From Streptosporangium subroseum (GTDB lineage: Bacteria; Actinomycetota; Actinomycetes; Streptosporangiales; Streptosporangiaceae), in assembly GCF_900188345.1 (NCBI RefSeq), contig NZ_FZOD01000006.1, forward strand, positions 1 to 64,000: 64,000 bases of DNA, written 5' to 3'. The notes beneath the pieces are model-generated. The model saw only the letters and a program-made list of their open reading frames with translations. It did not search any database and was not told the DNA's origin. Shown here one piece after another: positions 1-8,464 of this stretch. The position numbers and the translations under genes were made by a program. Position 1 is the first letter of the stretch. Each line of letters begins with the position of its first letter.

Positions 1-3000
1 AAGACGGCCACGGTCAGTGGCGTCAGCGACGTCTACGGGGCCGGCAACCTCAACGACGGCAACGCCGGCACCTACTGGGAGAGCACGAACAACGCCTTCC
101 CGCAGTGGGCCCAGATCGACCTCGGAGCCGCGACCAGCATCGACCAGGTCGTCTTGAAGTTGCCGCCGGCGACGGCGTGGGCGACCAGGACGCAGACCCT
201 GTCGGTGCTGACCGGCACGACCAGCCCGCCTGCGACCACGACCGTCGCGTCCGCGGGGTATGCCTTCAACCCGGCGACCGGTAACACGGTGACGATCAAC
301 TTCACCGCGACCAGCGCCCGGTACGTGCGGATCAACGTCACCGGTAACACCGGCTGGCCGGCCGCCCAGATCTCCGAGTTCGAGGTCTACGGCGCGAGCG
401 GCCCCGTGGACACCGTCGCCCCGTCCGCCCCGTCGAATCTGGCCTACACCCAGCCGGCGAGCGGTCAGATCCGGCTGACCTGGAGTGCCTCCACCGACAA
501 CGTCGGGGTGACCGGGTATGACGTCTACGCCAACGGCGCGCTGCGCGGCAGTGTGGGCGCCGGTGTGCTGACCTACACCGACACCCAGCCGGGTACCGCG
601 ACGGTGGCCTACTACGTGCGGGCCAAGGACGCCGCGGGCAACGTCTCGGGCAACAGCAACACGGTGACCCGTACCGGCACGCCGGGTGGTGACACCCAGA
701 ACCCGTCCGCTCCGTCGAACCTGGCCTACACCCAGCCGGCGAGCGGTCAGATCCGTCTGGCCTGGGGCGCTTCCACCGACAACGTCGGGGTGACCGGGTA
801 TGACGTCTACGCCAACAACGCATTGCGTGGCAGTGTGGGCGCGGGGGTGCTGACCTACACCGACACCCAGCCGGACAGTGCGACGGTGGCCTACTTCGTG
901 CGGGCCAAGGACGCCGCGGGCAACGTCTCGGCCAACAGCAACACGGTGACGCGTACCGGCACCAGCGTTCCGGGGTCGAACCTGGCTCTGGGCAAGGAGA
1001 TGGTCGAGTCCGGCCATGTGCACACCTTTGTCGCGGCCAACGCCAACGACAACAACACGGCCACCTACTGGGAGGGCAACGCCGGTTACCCGAACACGCT
1101 GACCGTCAAGCTCGGCGCCAACGCGAGCGTCAGTTCGGTCGTGGTGAAGCTGAACCCCGACAGCTCGTGGGGCACCCGTACCCAGAACATCCAGGTCCTG
1201 GGCCGGGAGCAGAACGCCACCGGCTACACCAACCTGGCGTCGGCGGCGAACTACACGTTCAACCCGGCGACCGGCAACACGGCCACGATCACCTTCGACG
1301 CCACCGTCGCCGACGTCCAGCTGAAGTTCACCAGTAACACCGGTTCACCGGCCGGCCAGGTCGCGGAGTTCCAGGTCATCGGCGTCCCCGCTCCGAACCC
1401 CGACCTCACGGTCTCGGCTCTGACCTGGACCCCGGCCTCGCCGATCGAGACCGACGCGATCACGCTGTCGGCCACGGTCAGGAACATCGGGACGGCGGCC
1501 TCCGCCGCGGACAGCATCAACCTCTACATCGGCGGCACGCTGGCCGGCACCGTCGCGATCCCCGCCCTGGCCGTCAACGGCACCGCCACGGTGACCCACA
1601 GCATCGGCACCCGCGGCATGGGGACCTACGAGGTCAGCGCCAGGGTGGACGTGGACAACACGGTCTTCGAGCAGAACGAGGCCAACAACACCTTCACCGC
1701 GCCGTCGTCGCTGGTGGTCGCGCAGGCTCCCGGCCCCGACCTGCAGGTCCTCAGTGTCGCCTCCAACCCGCCGAACCCGGCGGTCGGAGCGGCGGTCACG
1801 TTCACCGTGGCGGTGAACAACCGCGGCATCACCGCGACGGGCGCGACCTCGGTCACCCGTGTGACGGTGGGCGGCACCACGCTCAACACCAACACCCCGT
1901 CGATCGCCGCGGGCGCGACGGTCAACGTGGTCATCAGCGGCAGCTGGACCGCGACCAGCGGCGGGGCCACCATCACGGCCACCGCCGATGCGACCAACGT
2001 CCTCGCCGAGACCAACGAGACCAACAACACGTTCTCGCAGGCGATCGTGGTCGGGCGCGGGGCAGCGGTTCCGTGGGTCTCCTACGAGGCCGAAGCCGCC
2101 ACCTACCAGGGCACCCTGCTCACGGCCGACCCGCTGCGCACCTTCGGGCACACCAACTTCGCCACCGAGTCCTCCGGCCGGCAGTCGGTGCGGCTGAACA
2201 GCACGGGGCAGTTCGTCGAGTTCACCTCGACCAGCCCCTCCAACTCGATCGTGGTGCGCAACTCCATCCCCGACGCCCCGGGCGGCGGGGGCATCGAGGC
2301 CACCGTCAGCCTGTACATCAACGGCACCTTCTCCCGGAAGCTGACCCTCTCGTCGCGCCACAGCTGGCTCTACGGGAACACCGACGGCCCGGAAGCACTG
2401 ACCAACACCCCCCAGGCCGACGCCCGGCGGCTGTTCGACGAGTCGAACGCGCTGCTCTCGACGACCTATCCGGCAGGTACGAAGTTCAAGCTGCAGCGCG
2501 ACGCCACCGACACGGCCTCGTTCTACATCATCGACACGATCGACCTCGAGCAGGTGGCACCCCCGGCGAGCCAGCCGGCCGGTTGCACCTCGATCACGAC
2601 GTACGGCGCGGTGCCCAATGACGGGCTCGACGACACGGCCGCCATCCAGCGGGCGGTCACCGACGACCAGAACGGCGTCATCAGCTGCGTGTGGATCCCG
2701 GCGGGGCAGTGGCGCCAGGAGCAGAAGATCCTCACCGACGACCCGCTGAACCGGGGTCAGTTCAACCAGGTGGGCATCAGCAACGTCACGATCCGCGGCG
2801 CGGGCATGTGGCACTCCCAGCTGTACACCCTGACCGAGCCGCAGGACGTGGTGGGCGGCATCAACCACCCGCACGAGGGCAACTTCGGCTTCGACATCGA
2901 CAGCAACACCCAGATCTCCGACATCGCCATCTTCGGCTCGGGCCGTATTCGCGGCGGAGACGGCAACGACGAGGGCGGAGTGGGCCTGAACGGCCGGTTC

Positions 3001-3804
3001 GGCCTGAACACCAAGATCTCCAATGTGTGGATCGAGCACGCCAACGTGGGTGTCTGGGTCGGCCGTGACTACGACAACATCCCGGCCCTGTGGGGTCCCG
3101 GCGACGGGCTCGAGTTCAGCGGCATGCGCATCCGCAACACCTACGCCGACGGCATCAACTTCACCAACGGCACGCGCAACTCGAGGGTGTTCAACTCCTC
3201 CTTCCGCACCACCGGCGACGACGCCCTGGCGGTCTGGGCCAACCAGGCCGTGAAGGACCGGGTCGTCGACAACACGCACGACAACCACTTCGTCAATAAC
3301 ACCATCCAGCTGCCCTGGCGGGCGAACGGCATCGCGATCTACGGCGGCTACGACAACTCGATCGAGAACAACCTGATCTACGACACCATGAACTACCCGG
3401 CGATCATGCTGGCGACCGACCACAGCCCCCTGCCCTTCTCGGGGACCACGTTGATCGCCAACAACGGGATCTACCGCGGTGGCGGCGTCTTCTGGAACGA
3501 GGATCAGGAGTTCGGCGCGATCACGTTGTTCCCGTCGAGCAGCGACATCACCGGTGTCACCATCCGCGACACCGACATCTCCGACTCGACCTACGACGGC
3601 ATCCAGTTCAAGAACGGCGGCGGCAACATGCCCAACGTCGTGATCAGAAATGTGAAGATCGACAAGTCCAACAACGGTGCCGGCATCCTGGCCATGAGCG
3701 GCGCTCGCGGCAACGCGACGCTGACAAACGTGACCATCACCAACTCGGCCACCGGCAACATCGTGACCCAGCCGGGATCGGGTTTCGTGATCACGGCCAG
3801 TTAA
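1..3804 (+). CDS. Secreted modular GH87 alpha-1,3-glucanase (mycodextranase type), 5' end outside window
   Basis: The frame is open from base 1, so the signal peptide and first module lie outside; 1267 codons are visible. Domains by residue of the visible part: F5/8-type C (discoidin-like) carbohydrate-binding module 1-136, two fibronectin type III repeats about 141-227 and 233-320, a second discoidin-like module about 325-460, two CARDB domains about 466-575 and 577-686, another beta-sandwich binding module about 693-853, and a right-handed beta-helix GH87 catalytic domain from about 861 (starts with TSITTYGAVPNDG) to the end. Asp1050 (YADGIN) and the pair Asp1073-Asp1074 (TGDDAL) have the Asp-x22-Asp-Asp spacing I recall for the catalytic triad of Paenibacillus GH87 alpha-1,3-glucanases. 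The expected role is extracellular hydrolysis of fungal cell-wall or bacterial alpha-1,3-glucan. A pectate-lyase-like or other beta-helix enzyme is less likely, because the motifs are GH87-specific. Confidence 0.9.
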   Translation, partial: KTATVSGVSDVYGAGNLNDGNAGTYWESTNNAFPQWAQIDLGAATSIDQVVLKLPPATAWATRTQTLSVLTGTTSPPATTTVASAGYAFNPATGNTVTINFTATSARYVRINVTGNTGWPAAQISEFEVYGASGPVDTVAPSAPSNLAYTQPASGQIRLTWSASTDNVGVTGYDVYANGALRGSVGAGVLTYTDTQPGTATVAYYVRAKDAAGNVSGNSNTVTRTGTPGGDTQNPSAPSNLAYTQPASGQIRLAWGASTDNVGVTGYDVYANNALRGSVGAGVLTYTDTQPDSATVAYFVRAKDAAGNVSANSNTVTRTGTSVPGSNLALGKEMVESGHVHTFVAANANDNNTATYWEGNAGYPNTLTVKLGANASVSSVVVKLNPDSSWGTRTQNIQVLGREQNATGYTNLASAANYTFNPATGNTATITFDATVADVQLKFTSNTGSPAGQVAEFQVIGVPAPNPDLTVSALTWTPASPIETDAITLSATVRNIGTAASAADSINLYIGGTLAGTVAIPALAVNGTATVTHSIGTRGMGTYEVSARVDVDNTVFEQNEANNTFTAPSSLVVAQAPGPDLQVLSVASNPPNPAVGAAVTFTVAVNNRGITATGATSVTRVTVGGTTLNTNTPSIAAGATVNVVISGSWTATSGGATITATADATNVLAETNETNNTFSQAIVVGRGAAVPWVSYEAEAATYQGTLLTADPLRTFGHTNFATESSGRQSVRLNSTGQFVEFTSTSPSNSIVVRNSIPDAPGGGGIEATVSLYINGTFSRKLTLSSRHSWLYGNTDGPEALTNTPQADARRLFDESNALLSTTYPAGTKFKLQRDATDTASFYIIDTIDLEQVAPPASQPAGCTSITTYGAVPNDGLDDTAAIQRAVTDDQNGVISCVWIPAGQWRQEQKILTDDPLNRGQFNQVGISNVTIRGAGMWHSQLYTLTEPQDVVGGINHPHEGNFGFDIDSNTQISDIAIFGSGRIRGGDGNDEGGVGLNGRFGLNTKISNVWIEHANVGVWVGRDYDNIPALWGPGDGLEFSGMRIRNTYADGINFTNGTRNSRVFNSSFRTTGDDALAVWANQAVKDRVVDNTHDNHFVNNTIQLPWRANGIAIYGGYDNSIENNLIYDTMNYPAIMLATDHSPLPFSGTTLIANNGIYRGGGVFWNEDQEFGAITLFPSSSDITGVTIRDTDISDSTYDGIQFKNGGGNMPNVVIRNVKIDKSNNGAGILAMSGARGNATLTNVTITNSATGNIVTQPGSGFVITAS
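421..962 (+). repeat. Two near-identical 282-bp FN3-coding repeats
   Basis: The units starting at 421 and 703 encode the two FN3 domains of the glucanase. Long stretches are identical at DNA level, for example the segments from 435 and 717 encoding NLAYTQPASGQIR. Such identity indicates recent duplication or gene conversion. The period is 94 codons, so copy-number change would keep the frame. Confidence 0.85.
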
Positions 3805-3872
3805 CCCTTCCGGCAACCGCTCCGGCACGAACGCTCACCTGAGGTTCGGCGCTCGAAGACGACCAGCCATGT

Positions 3873-3909
3873 GATGCGCTCCCGGTGGAAGAACCACCGG
3901 GAGCGCATC
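3873..3909. terminator. Bidirectional intrinsic terminator after GH87 gene
   Basis: A perfect 16-bp stem (3873-3888 with 3894-3909, arm GATGCGCTCCCGGTGG) closes a 5-nt AAGAA loop, with a run of five T at 3921-3925. It lies between the stop codon of the glucanase and the end of the convergent CGNR gene, so it can serve both. Confidence 0.9.
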
Positions 3910-4011
3910 CATGGCCGGTCTTTTTGATCCAGCATGATCCGCCCGGCGTCGCGACCGGGTCGGGCCGGGCCGGAAGATCACATCGTCACCCGGCCCCGGG
4001 GATCCCGGCGC

Positions 4012-4581
4012 TCACGGGGCCTTGCCCCTGGAGCGGAAGGCCGCGGTCTTGACGCGGTTCTGGCAGGCGGTGCCGCAGAACCTCCGGGTGCCGTTGCGGG
4101 AGACGTCCACGTAGACCCGGTCGCAATGCGGCGCCGTACACACGCCGAGACGGTCGTGGTACTCGCTCCCCAGCACGATCGCGAGCCCGGTGGCACAACT
4201 CGCCGCCCAGTCGCCGGCCACGGTGCCGCCGGGGCCGTGGAAGTGCAGGTGCCACGGCTCTCCATCGTGCCGTTCGAGCATCGGCCGGGCGCGGGTCTCC
4301 TCAAGGAGGTCGTTGACCTGCGACGCGGCGGCGTCGACGTCTCCCGTTGTGAGGGCGTCGAAGACCACGCGCAGCCGCGCCGCGATCTCGGCGAGCTCAC
4401 CGGCCTCCACCTCGGTGACCTCCCGGTGACTCGGGTAGCCGGTCCGCAGGCCCTCGGTGGCGGCGGCGGCGAGATCGCGCGGCGGCGGGAAGGAGCGGCC
4501 TCGTCTCTCCCCGGGGGTCAGCTCGTTGACCAGACCCGTCGCCACTCGGACGATCGCGTCGGCGTGACTGTTGAAATCCAC
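4012..4581 (-). CDS. CGNR zinc-finger / ABATE-domain putative transcriptional regulator
   Basis: 189 residues, the normal length for this actinobacterial family. The N-terminal ABATE-like region (about 1-130) is followed by a C-terminal CGNR zinc finger of the form C-T-A-P-H-C ... R-F-C-G-T-A-C-Q-N-R. The Cys-x4-Cys and Cys-x3-Cys pairs would hold one zinc, and the CQNR variant replaces the name-giving CGNR. Family members are proposed stress-related DNA-binding regulators. It is divergent from a methyltransferase gene across a short promoter region carrying a repeated GTCACAAG element, so it probably controls that gene and itself. The assignment to family is firm; the ligand is unknown. Confidence 0.8.
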   Translation of the reverse strand: MDFNSHADAIVRVATGLVNELTPGERRGRSFPPPRDLAAAATEGLRTGYPSHREVTEVEAGELAEIAARLRVVFDALTTGDVDAAASQVNDLLEETRARPMLERHDGEPWHLHFHGPGGTVAGDWAASCATGLAIVLGSEYHDRLGVCTAPHCDRVYVDVSRNGTRRFCGTACQNRVKTAAFRSRGKAP

Positions 4582-4647
4582 TTGACCAGTTACATCCTTG
4601 GGTCTTAGTTTGTGACTGTCACAAGCTTAAACGACGGTCACAAGGAG
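4582..4647 (+). promoter_or_regulatory. Promoter and direct-repeat operator for the methyltransferase gene
   Basis: TTGACC (4582-4587) and TAGTTT (4606-4611) are separated by 18 bp and point to a start site near 4618. Two copies of GTCACAAG (4618-4625 and 4637-4644) lie at and after that start site. AAGGAG at 4642-4647 is the ribosome-binding site. The repeats are a candidate target of the divergent CGNR regulator. Confidence 0.55.
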
Positions 4648-4653
4648 ATGGTT

Positions 4654-5409
4654 GTGCTCACTCACGATGCCGCACTTGAGTGGATCACGCGCTGGGACCG
4701 CCAGCAGGAGGGTTACCTGCCCGACCGCGAGGAGCGCTTCACCGCGCTGATCGACGCCGTCGAAGCGATGGGCCGTCCCGATCCGCTGGTCATCGACCTC
4801 GGCTGCGGACCGGGCTCACTGTCCGCCCGTCTCCTGGAGCGACTGCCCAAGGCGACGGTGATCTCGGTCGACGCCGACCCGCTGCTGCTCGGCCTCGGCC
4901 GGGCCGCCTACCCTCATGTCAGGTTCGTCTCCCTCGACCTGCGCACACCCGGGTGGACCGAGTCCCTGAGTCTGGAGCGGCCGGCCGACGTCGCGGTGAG
5001 CACCACCGCACTGCACTGGATCTCCGGACCGGACCTCCAGAAGATGTACGCCGAGCTGGCGGCCGCGCTGCGCCCGGGCGGACTCCTGCTCAACGGCGAC
5101 CACATGGAGACCGACGACGCCACTCCGGCCGTCGCCCACCTCGAACGTGCCGTGCACAGCCGGGAGACCGAGCGCAGGTTCGCCGGCGACCGCCCCGAGG
5201 ACTGGCGCCAGTGGTGGGACGCGGTCGCCGCCGATCCCGCCTTCGCCGAACTCCATGCCGCGCGCACCACCGCGGGCGCCGACCATCACGGTTCGGAGTC
5301 CCCCCTGCTCTCCGCGCATGTCGACGCTCTCCGCGACGCCGGCTTCACCGAGATCGGCACCCTCTGGCAGCGCGGCGACAACCGCCTCCTCTGCGCCGTC
5401 CGCGGCTGA
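4654..5409 (+). CDS. Class I SAM-dependent methyltransferase
   Basis: About 251 residues. The SAM-binding motif I is VIDLGCGPGSLSARL, followed by the acidic end of strand 2 (VISVDADP) and a motif around LDLRTP; the TTALHWI segment resembles trans-aconitate/ubiquinone-type methyltransferases. I chose GTG at 4654, 6 nt after AAGGAG. An in-frame GTG at 4612 is directly after the -10 box, and ATG 4648 touches the Shine-Dalgarno. The acceptor substrate cannot be told from sequence. It is divergent from the CGNR regulator, its probable controller. Confidence 0.85.
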   Translation: MLTHDAALEWITRWDRQQEGYLPDREERFTALIDAVEAMGRPDPLVIDLGCGPGSLSARLLERLPKATVISVDADPLLLGLGRAAYPHVRFVSLDLRTPGWTESLSLERPADVAVSTTALHWISGPDLQKMYAELAAALRPGGLLLNGDHMETDDATPAVAHLERAVHSRETERRFAGDRPEDWRQWWDAVAADPAFAELHAARTTAGADHHGSESPLLSAHVDALRDAGFTEIGTLWQRGDNRLLCAVRG

Positions 5410-5613
5410 CCTCGGGCTTTCCCTCGTCGCGCTGAGCGCGAGCAGTCCCCGCGGGGCCACACCGGCAGCCGAGAACGGTCGGCCGCCGGCGGATCGAACG
5501 CGGCCGAACCGGCAAACTCGCCGTCCGCCACGGGGCCACGGGGCCACGGTCGCGGTCAACGCCGAGCATGATGTGTTGCGGCGGTTCGGCAGCGGCGGAC
5601 GGAGAGACAACTG

Positions 5614-6366
5614 ATGAGTGCGGGCAGGGTAGCGGTGGTGACCGGAGCCGGGTCGGGGCTGGGGAGGGCGATCTCCCAGGCGCTGGGCGGAGACGGCTGG
5701 TCGGTCGTGCTGGCCGGGCGTCGGGAGGAGCCGCTCCACCGGACGGCCGACTCGCTGGCGGGCGACGCCACATCGGTGGTCGTGCCCACCGACGTCGGCA
5801 GGCCGGAGTCCGTCCAGGCGTTGTTCTCGGAGGTCGGCCGGCGGTTCGAACGCCTGGACCTGCTGGTGAACAACGCGGGCACCTTCGGCCCGTCCGCGTC
5901 GCCGGAGGACGTCTCCTACGAGGAGTGGCGGTCCACCGTGGACGTCAACCTCACGGGGTCGTTCCTCTGCGCTCAGGCGGCGTTCCGGATGATGCGCGAT
6001 CAGCGGCCCCAGGGCGGGCGGATCATCAACAACGGGTCGCTCTCCGCGCACACCCCGCGGCCGAACAGCATCGCCTACACGGCGACGAAACACGCGATCA
6101 CCGGGCTGACGAAGTCGCTGTCCCTGGACGGTCGCCGGTACGGCATCGCGTGTGGCCAGATCGACATCGGCAACGCCACCACCGAGATGACCGCGGCGAT
6201 GAGCGCGGGCGTGCCGCAGGCCGACGGTTCGATCGCGGTCGAGCCGACCGTGGACGCCGACCATGTGGCGCGCGCCGTCCTGTACATGGCGGGCCTGCCG
6301 CTCGACGCCAACGTCCTGTCCATGACGGTCATGGCGACGGCGATGCCGTTCGTCGGCCGTGGCTAG
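5614..6366 (+). CDS. SDR family NAD(P)-dependent oxidoreductase
   Basis: 250 residues, a classical short-chain dehydrogenase. The cofactor glycine motif [10 protein letters not shown] is near residue 8, followed by NNAG. The catalytic Ser lies in NNGSLSAH, and Tyr155 and Lys159 are in YTATK. The basic residue after strand 2 (GRREE) favours NADPH. A GGAG-type ribosome-binding site precedes ATG 5614. It stands alone, about 200 bp downstream of the methyltransferase and convergent with the VOC gene. Substrate unknown. Confidence 0.88.
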   Translation: MSAGRVAVVTGAGSGLGRAISQALGGDGWSVVLAGRREEPLHRTADSLAGDATSVVVPTDVGRPESVQALFSEVGRRFERLDLLVNNAGTFGPSASPEDVSYEEWRSTVDVNLTGSFLCAQAAFRMMRDQRPQGGRIINNGSLSAHTPRPNSIAYTATKHAITGLTKSLSLDGRRYGIACGQIDIGNATTEMTAAMSAGVPQADGSIAVEPTVDADHVARAVLYMAGLPLDANVLSMTVMATAMPFVGRG

Positions 6367-6437
6367 GGCACGTCCCAAAGTCGTCGCGCAGCAGGGCAGA
6401 CGGCTTTGAGGCAGGCCCTGGTCGCGCTTGGGTCAGA

Positions 6438-6836
6438 TCAGGCCATCAGGCCCTGGTCGGTCCAGATGACGCCCTTGTTGCGGCACAGGCAGAAGGGGTG
6501 GCCGATCGGGTCGGTGTAGACCCGCCAGCCGTAGCCGTCGGGGCCGATGGAGTCCTGCTGCAGCGTCGCGCCAAGATCGAGGACGCGGCGCTGCTCGGAC
6601 TCGATCTCGTCCACTTCGAAGTCGAGGTGGAACTGCTTGGGGTGCTCGCCGTCGGGCCACTGCGGAGCGCGGTAGTCGTCCACCCGGATGAAGGCCAGCT
6701 CGACCTCGCCGAACTTGATGCCGGCCCAGTCCTCGTGGCTGCCTTCCTTGATCGGGCGTCCCGTCACCCCGGAGTAGAAGGCTGCCAGCTTCATCGTGTC
6801 CGGGCAGTCGATGATGAAATCGGTGAATTGCAGCAT
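6438..6836 (-). CDS. VOC (glyoxalase-like) family protein
   Basis: 132 residues with a single vicinal-oxygen-chelate fold made of paired beta-alpha-beta-beta-beta modules. It opens LQFTDFIIDCPD and has a QFHLDFEVD central strand and a C-terminal DPIGHPFCLC strand. This matches the Glyoxalase_6-type actinobacterial subgroup, which includes bleomycin-resistance-like and uncharacterised proteins. A perfect palindrome sits 5 bp upstream of the start codon, suggesting local control. Substrate is not predictable. Confidence 0.85.
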   Translation of the reverse strand: MLQFTDFIIDCPDTMKLAAFYSGVTGRPIKEGSHEDWAGIKFGEVELAFIRVDDYRAPQWPDGEHPKQFHLDFEVDEIESEQRRVLDLGATLQQDSIGPDGYGWRVYTDPIGHPFCLCRNKGVIWTDQGLMA

Positions 6837-6841
6837 CCCGC

Positions 6842-6858
6842 GATCTTGTCACAAGATC
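6842..6858. promoter_or_regulatory. 17-bp perfect palindrome upstream of the VOC gene
   Basis: GATCTTGT-C-ACAAGATC is perfectly symmetric and begins 6 bp before the VOC start codon on the minus strand. The position is typical of a repressor operator over the transcription start. The cognate regulator is not obvious, since no regulator gene is adjacent. Confidence 0.5.
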
Positions 6859-6878
6859 AAGGAAGCCTAGGGGCTGCC

Positions 6879-7073
6879 CTAAGGTGAGGTCAGTAGCCAG
6901 CCGTTGATGATGGCGATGTGGAGGCTGACCTCATAGCGGACGGCGAGTTTGTCGTACCTGGCGGCGGTGCCGCAGTGGCGTTTGAGCCGGTTGATGCCGC
7001 ATTCGACAGCATGACGGGCTCGGTAGTCCTCAGGGTGGAAGCGGAGTGGACGTCCGCCGGCCGAGTCCCGGTT
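6879..7073 (-). pseudogene. C-terminal remnant of an IS5-family DDE transposase
   Basis: Reading the minus strand, about 64 codons up to a stop at 6879 give [12 protein letters not shown], then [19 protein letters not shown], then [11 protein letters not shown] and IAIINGWL. This is the characteristic end of actinobacterial IS5-type (IS1647-like) transposases, with the catalytic Glu in [11 protein letters not shown]. The rest of the transposase is absent and the frame runs into a stop upstream. It is fused to an unrelated permease remnant at about 7075, so this is an old insertion or deletion scar. No inverted repeats were recognised. Confidence 0.75.
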
Positions 7074-7085
7074 TTGCGGTGCCCA

Positions 7086-7230
7086 TCAGCAGATTCCGAG
7101 CGTCTCGATGATCGACGTGAAGGGCTGGTACTTGGCGAACCAGCGCAGCCCGGTGGGCATGTTCTCCGGGTAGATGTTGGCGCCGTAGTAAGAGACGGTG
7201 AAGTGGCTGCGGCCGAAGGTGTTTTGCTGA
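7086..7230 (-). pseudogene. C-terminal remnant of an ABC-2 type transporter permease
   Basis: The minus strand encodes MPTGLRWFAKYQPFTSIIETL, the signature tail of drug-resistance ABC-2 permeases. The frame then breaks at a TGA (7086-7088). Adding one base after ETL restores the expected NLLMGT ending, so a single-nucleotide deletion is likely. The reading then runs straight into the IS5 remnant. Upstream bases to 7498 contain no recognisable gene. This is a dead fragment. Confidence 0.6.
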
Positions 7231-7498
7231 TCTTACGAACTCGACGAGCAACAGGCTTTAGCAGCGCATCGGCTACCGGCCGGTCTCGGACTACCACATC
7301 ATGCAGTCCTGACTTGGTGGACGCTGACCGGCAGAAGATTCGGGGCGGCCTGGCCGGGACTGTAAGACGAATGGATCTGTCACGAATCCGGTGGTGACGC
7401 TGGGTCGTTTCCAGCAAGATGATCGCGGTGTGACTCCGAGATCGTGAAGGCTCCGCTCCCGCCGTTGGCTCCCATGGTGGTTGAGCATCCGTGGCCGT

Positions 7499-8050
7499 TC
7501 ATCCGGTCAGTCGAACTGCTGCCTTCCTCGCGGCTCGCAGGATCTCCTCGGAAATGGGGGAGCCCGCCGTCGCTCGAGCGAGCAGGAGAGCGCCCACGAG
7601 GGTGGACAGGGCCGCCAGTCCGGTGTCCTCCGGAGCGATCCATCCGGCCATATCGCGAACTCCGGCGGCGTAAGTGTCGTGCCATTCAGGGTCTCGGGAA
7701 AAATCACCGGCGAATCCGGCTGCTGGGCATGCATCGCCAGGATTGTCACGTGCTTCGGGTGAGAGGTAGGAGTCGATCAGCGACGACCACGCGGCATCGT
7801 GTCCACCGTGGTCATCGTCCAAGGCCGCTAAACACCCCGCCATGTCGGCAAAGGCCTTGGCTGCGGCCTCGTCGACGAGCGCCGCCTTGGAGGCGAACTG
7901 CTTGTAGAAGCCGCCCTGCGTCAGACCGACCGACTGCATGACGTCCGCGACGCTCACATTCGGCACTCCTTTCTCGCGGAAGAGTCGTGAAGCGGATTCC
8001 ACCACACGCTTTCGATTGGCTTGTGCCTCGGCTTGCGATACTCGGCTCAT
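7499..8050 (-). CDS. TetR/AcrR family transcriptional regulator
   Basis: 183 residues from the ATG at 8050 (MSRVSQAEAQANRKR). An upstream in-frame start would add 17 poorly conserved residues. The N-terminal helix-turn-helix reads VSVADVMQSVGLTQGGFYKQFASKAAL (residues about 33-58 by sight), followed by an all-helical ligand-binding region resembling the AefR-like group. It is divergent from an alpha/beta hydrolase gene across a 414-bp gap that contains a palindrome, so the hydrolase is its likely target. Confidence 0.88.
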   Translation of the reverse strand: MSRVSQAEAQANRKRVVESASRLFREKGVPNVSVADVMQSVGLTQGGFYKQFASKAALVDEAAAKAFADMAGCLAALDDDHGGHDAAWSSLIDSYLSPEARDNPGDACPAAGFAGDFSRDPEWHDTYAAGVRDMAGWIAPEDTGLAALSTLVGALLLARATAGSPISEEILRAARKAAVRLTG

Positions 8051-8464
8051 ATTCAATCCCTCATCACTTCGGCTGCTGGCGAGGACGTGCCGGGGGACCA
8101 ATTCCAGGCGTCGGGAGCCCGTCGTGCGGTGCGGAAAGATATATTACAGCTAAAATCTATGAGTATTGTGCGCCCCTCGGGTGTTAGAGGGGCGGCGGCT
8201 TCGACCCTCGAACCGGCGGGAGTGGGGCAGGCGCGGCCGGTGGTCGCAGTCGTCAGTGCCTCGGCGACCGAGGCGTATGCGCATGCAACCGGCCTGAGTG
8301 GATCATTTGGTTGCGTGATGGGACAACTGAAGGACCGTCGGGCTGGCCTGTTATAGATGTTAGGTGACATCTATCACGTGGACGCCCAGGTGGCACAGGC
8401 TGCATGATGGCCCCGCGAATCGTTTTTGCGGCGTACTCCTTCTTCTCCTACATATGAGGCACAT
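8051..8464. other. Intergenic regulatory region between TetR and hydrolase
   Basis: No gene is seen. It is locally AT-rich near 8140-8160. An 8-bp hairpin (CGCCCCTC 8171-8178 with GAGGGGCG 8187-8194) may be a terminator or mRNA structure, and a palindrome lies at 8353-8374. Confidence 0.5.
8353..8374. promoter_or_regulatory. Candidate TetR operator palindrome
   Basis: ATAGATGT-TAGGTG-ACATCTAT has perfect 8-bp arms and a 6-bp spacer. It lies 90 bp before the hydrolase start, in the region facing the divergent TetR gene. Confidence 0.5.

Noticed and set aside
1345..3828. Long minus-strand open frame (827 codons) opposite the GH87 gene
   Set aside because: Composition is Arg/Gly/Val/Asp-rich low-complexity typical of antisense frames in high-GC coding DNA; no domain, and the plus strand clearly encodes GH87.
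5568..6887. Plus-strand open frame of 439 codons overlapping the SDR and VOC genes
   Set aside because: It spans two genes on opposite strands, both with diagnostic motifs; the frame itself has none.
7251..7498. Possible further transposase or regulator remnant upstream of the TetR gene end
   Set aside because: Frames on both strands gave no convincing family match by eye, so no feature was assigned.
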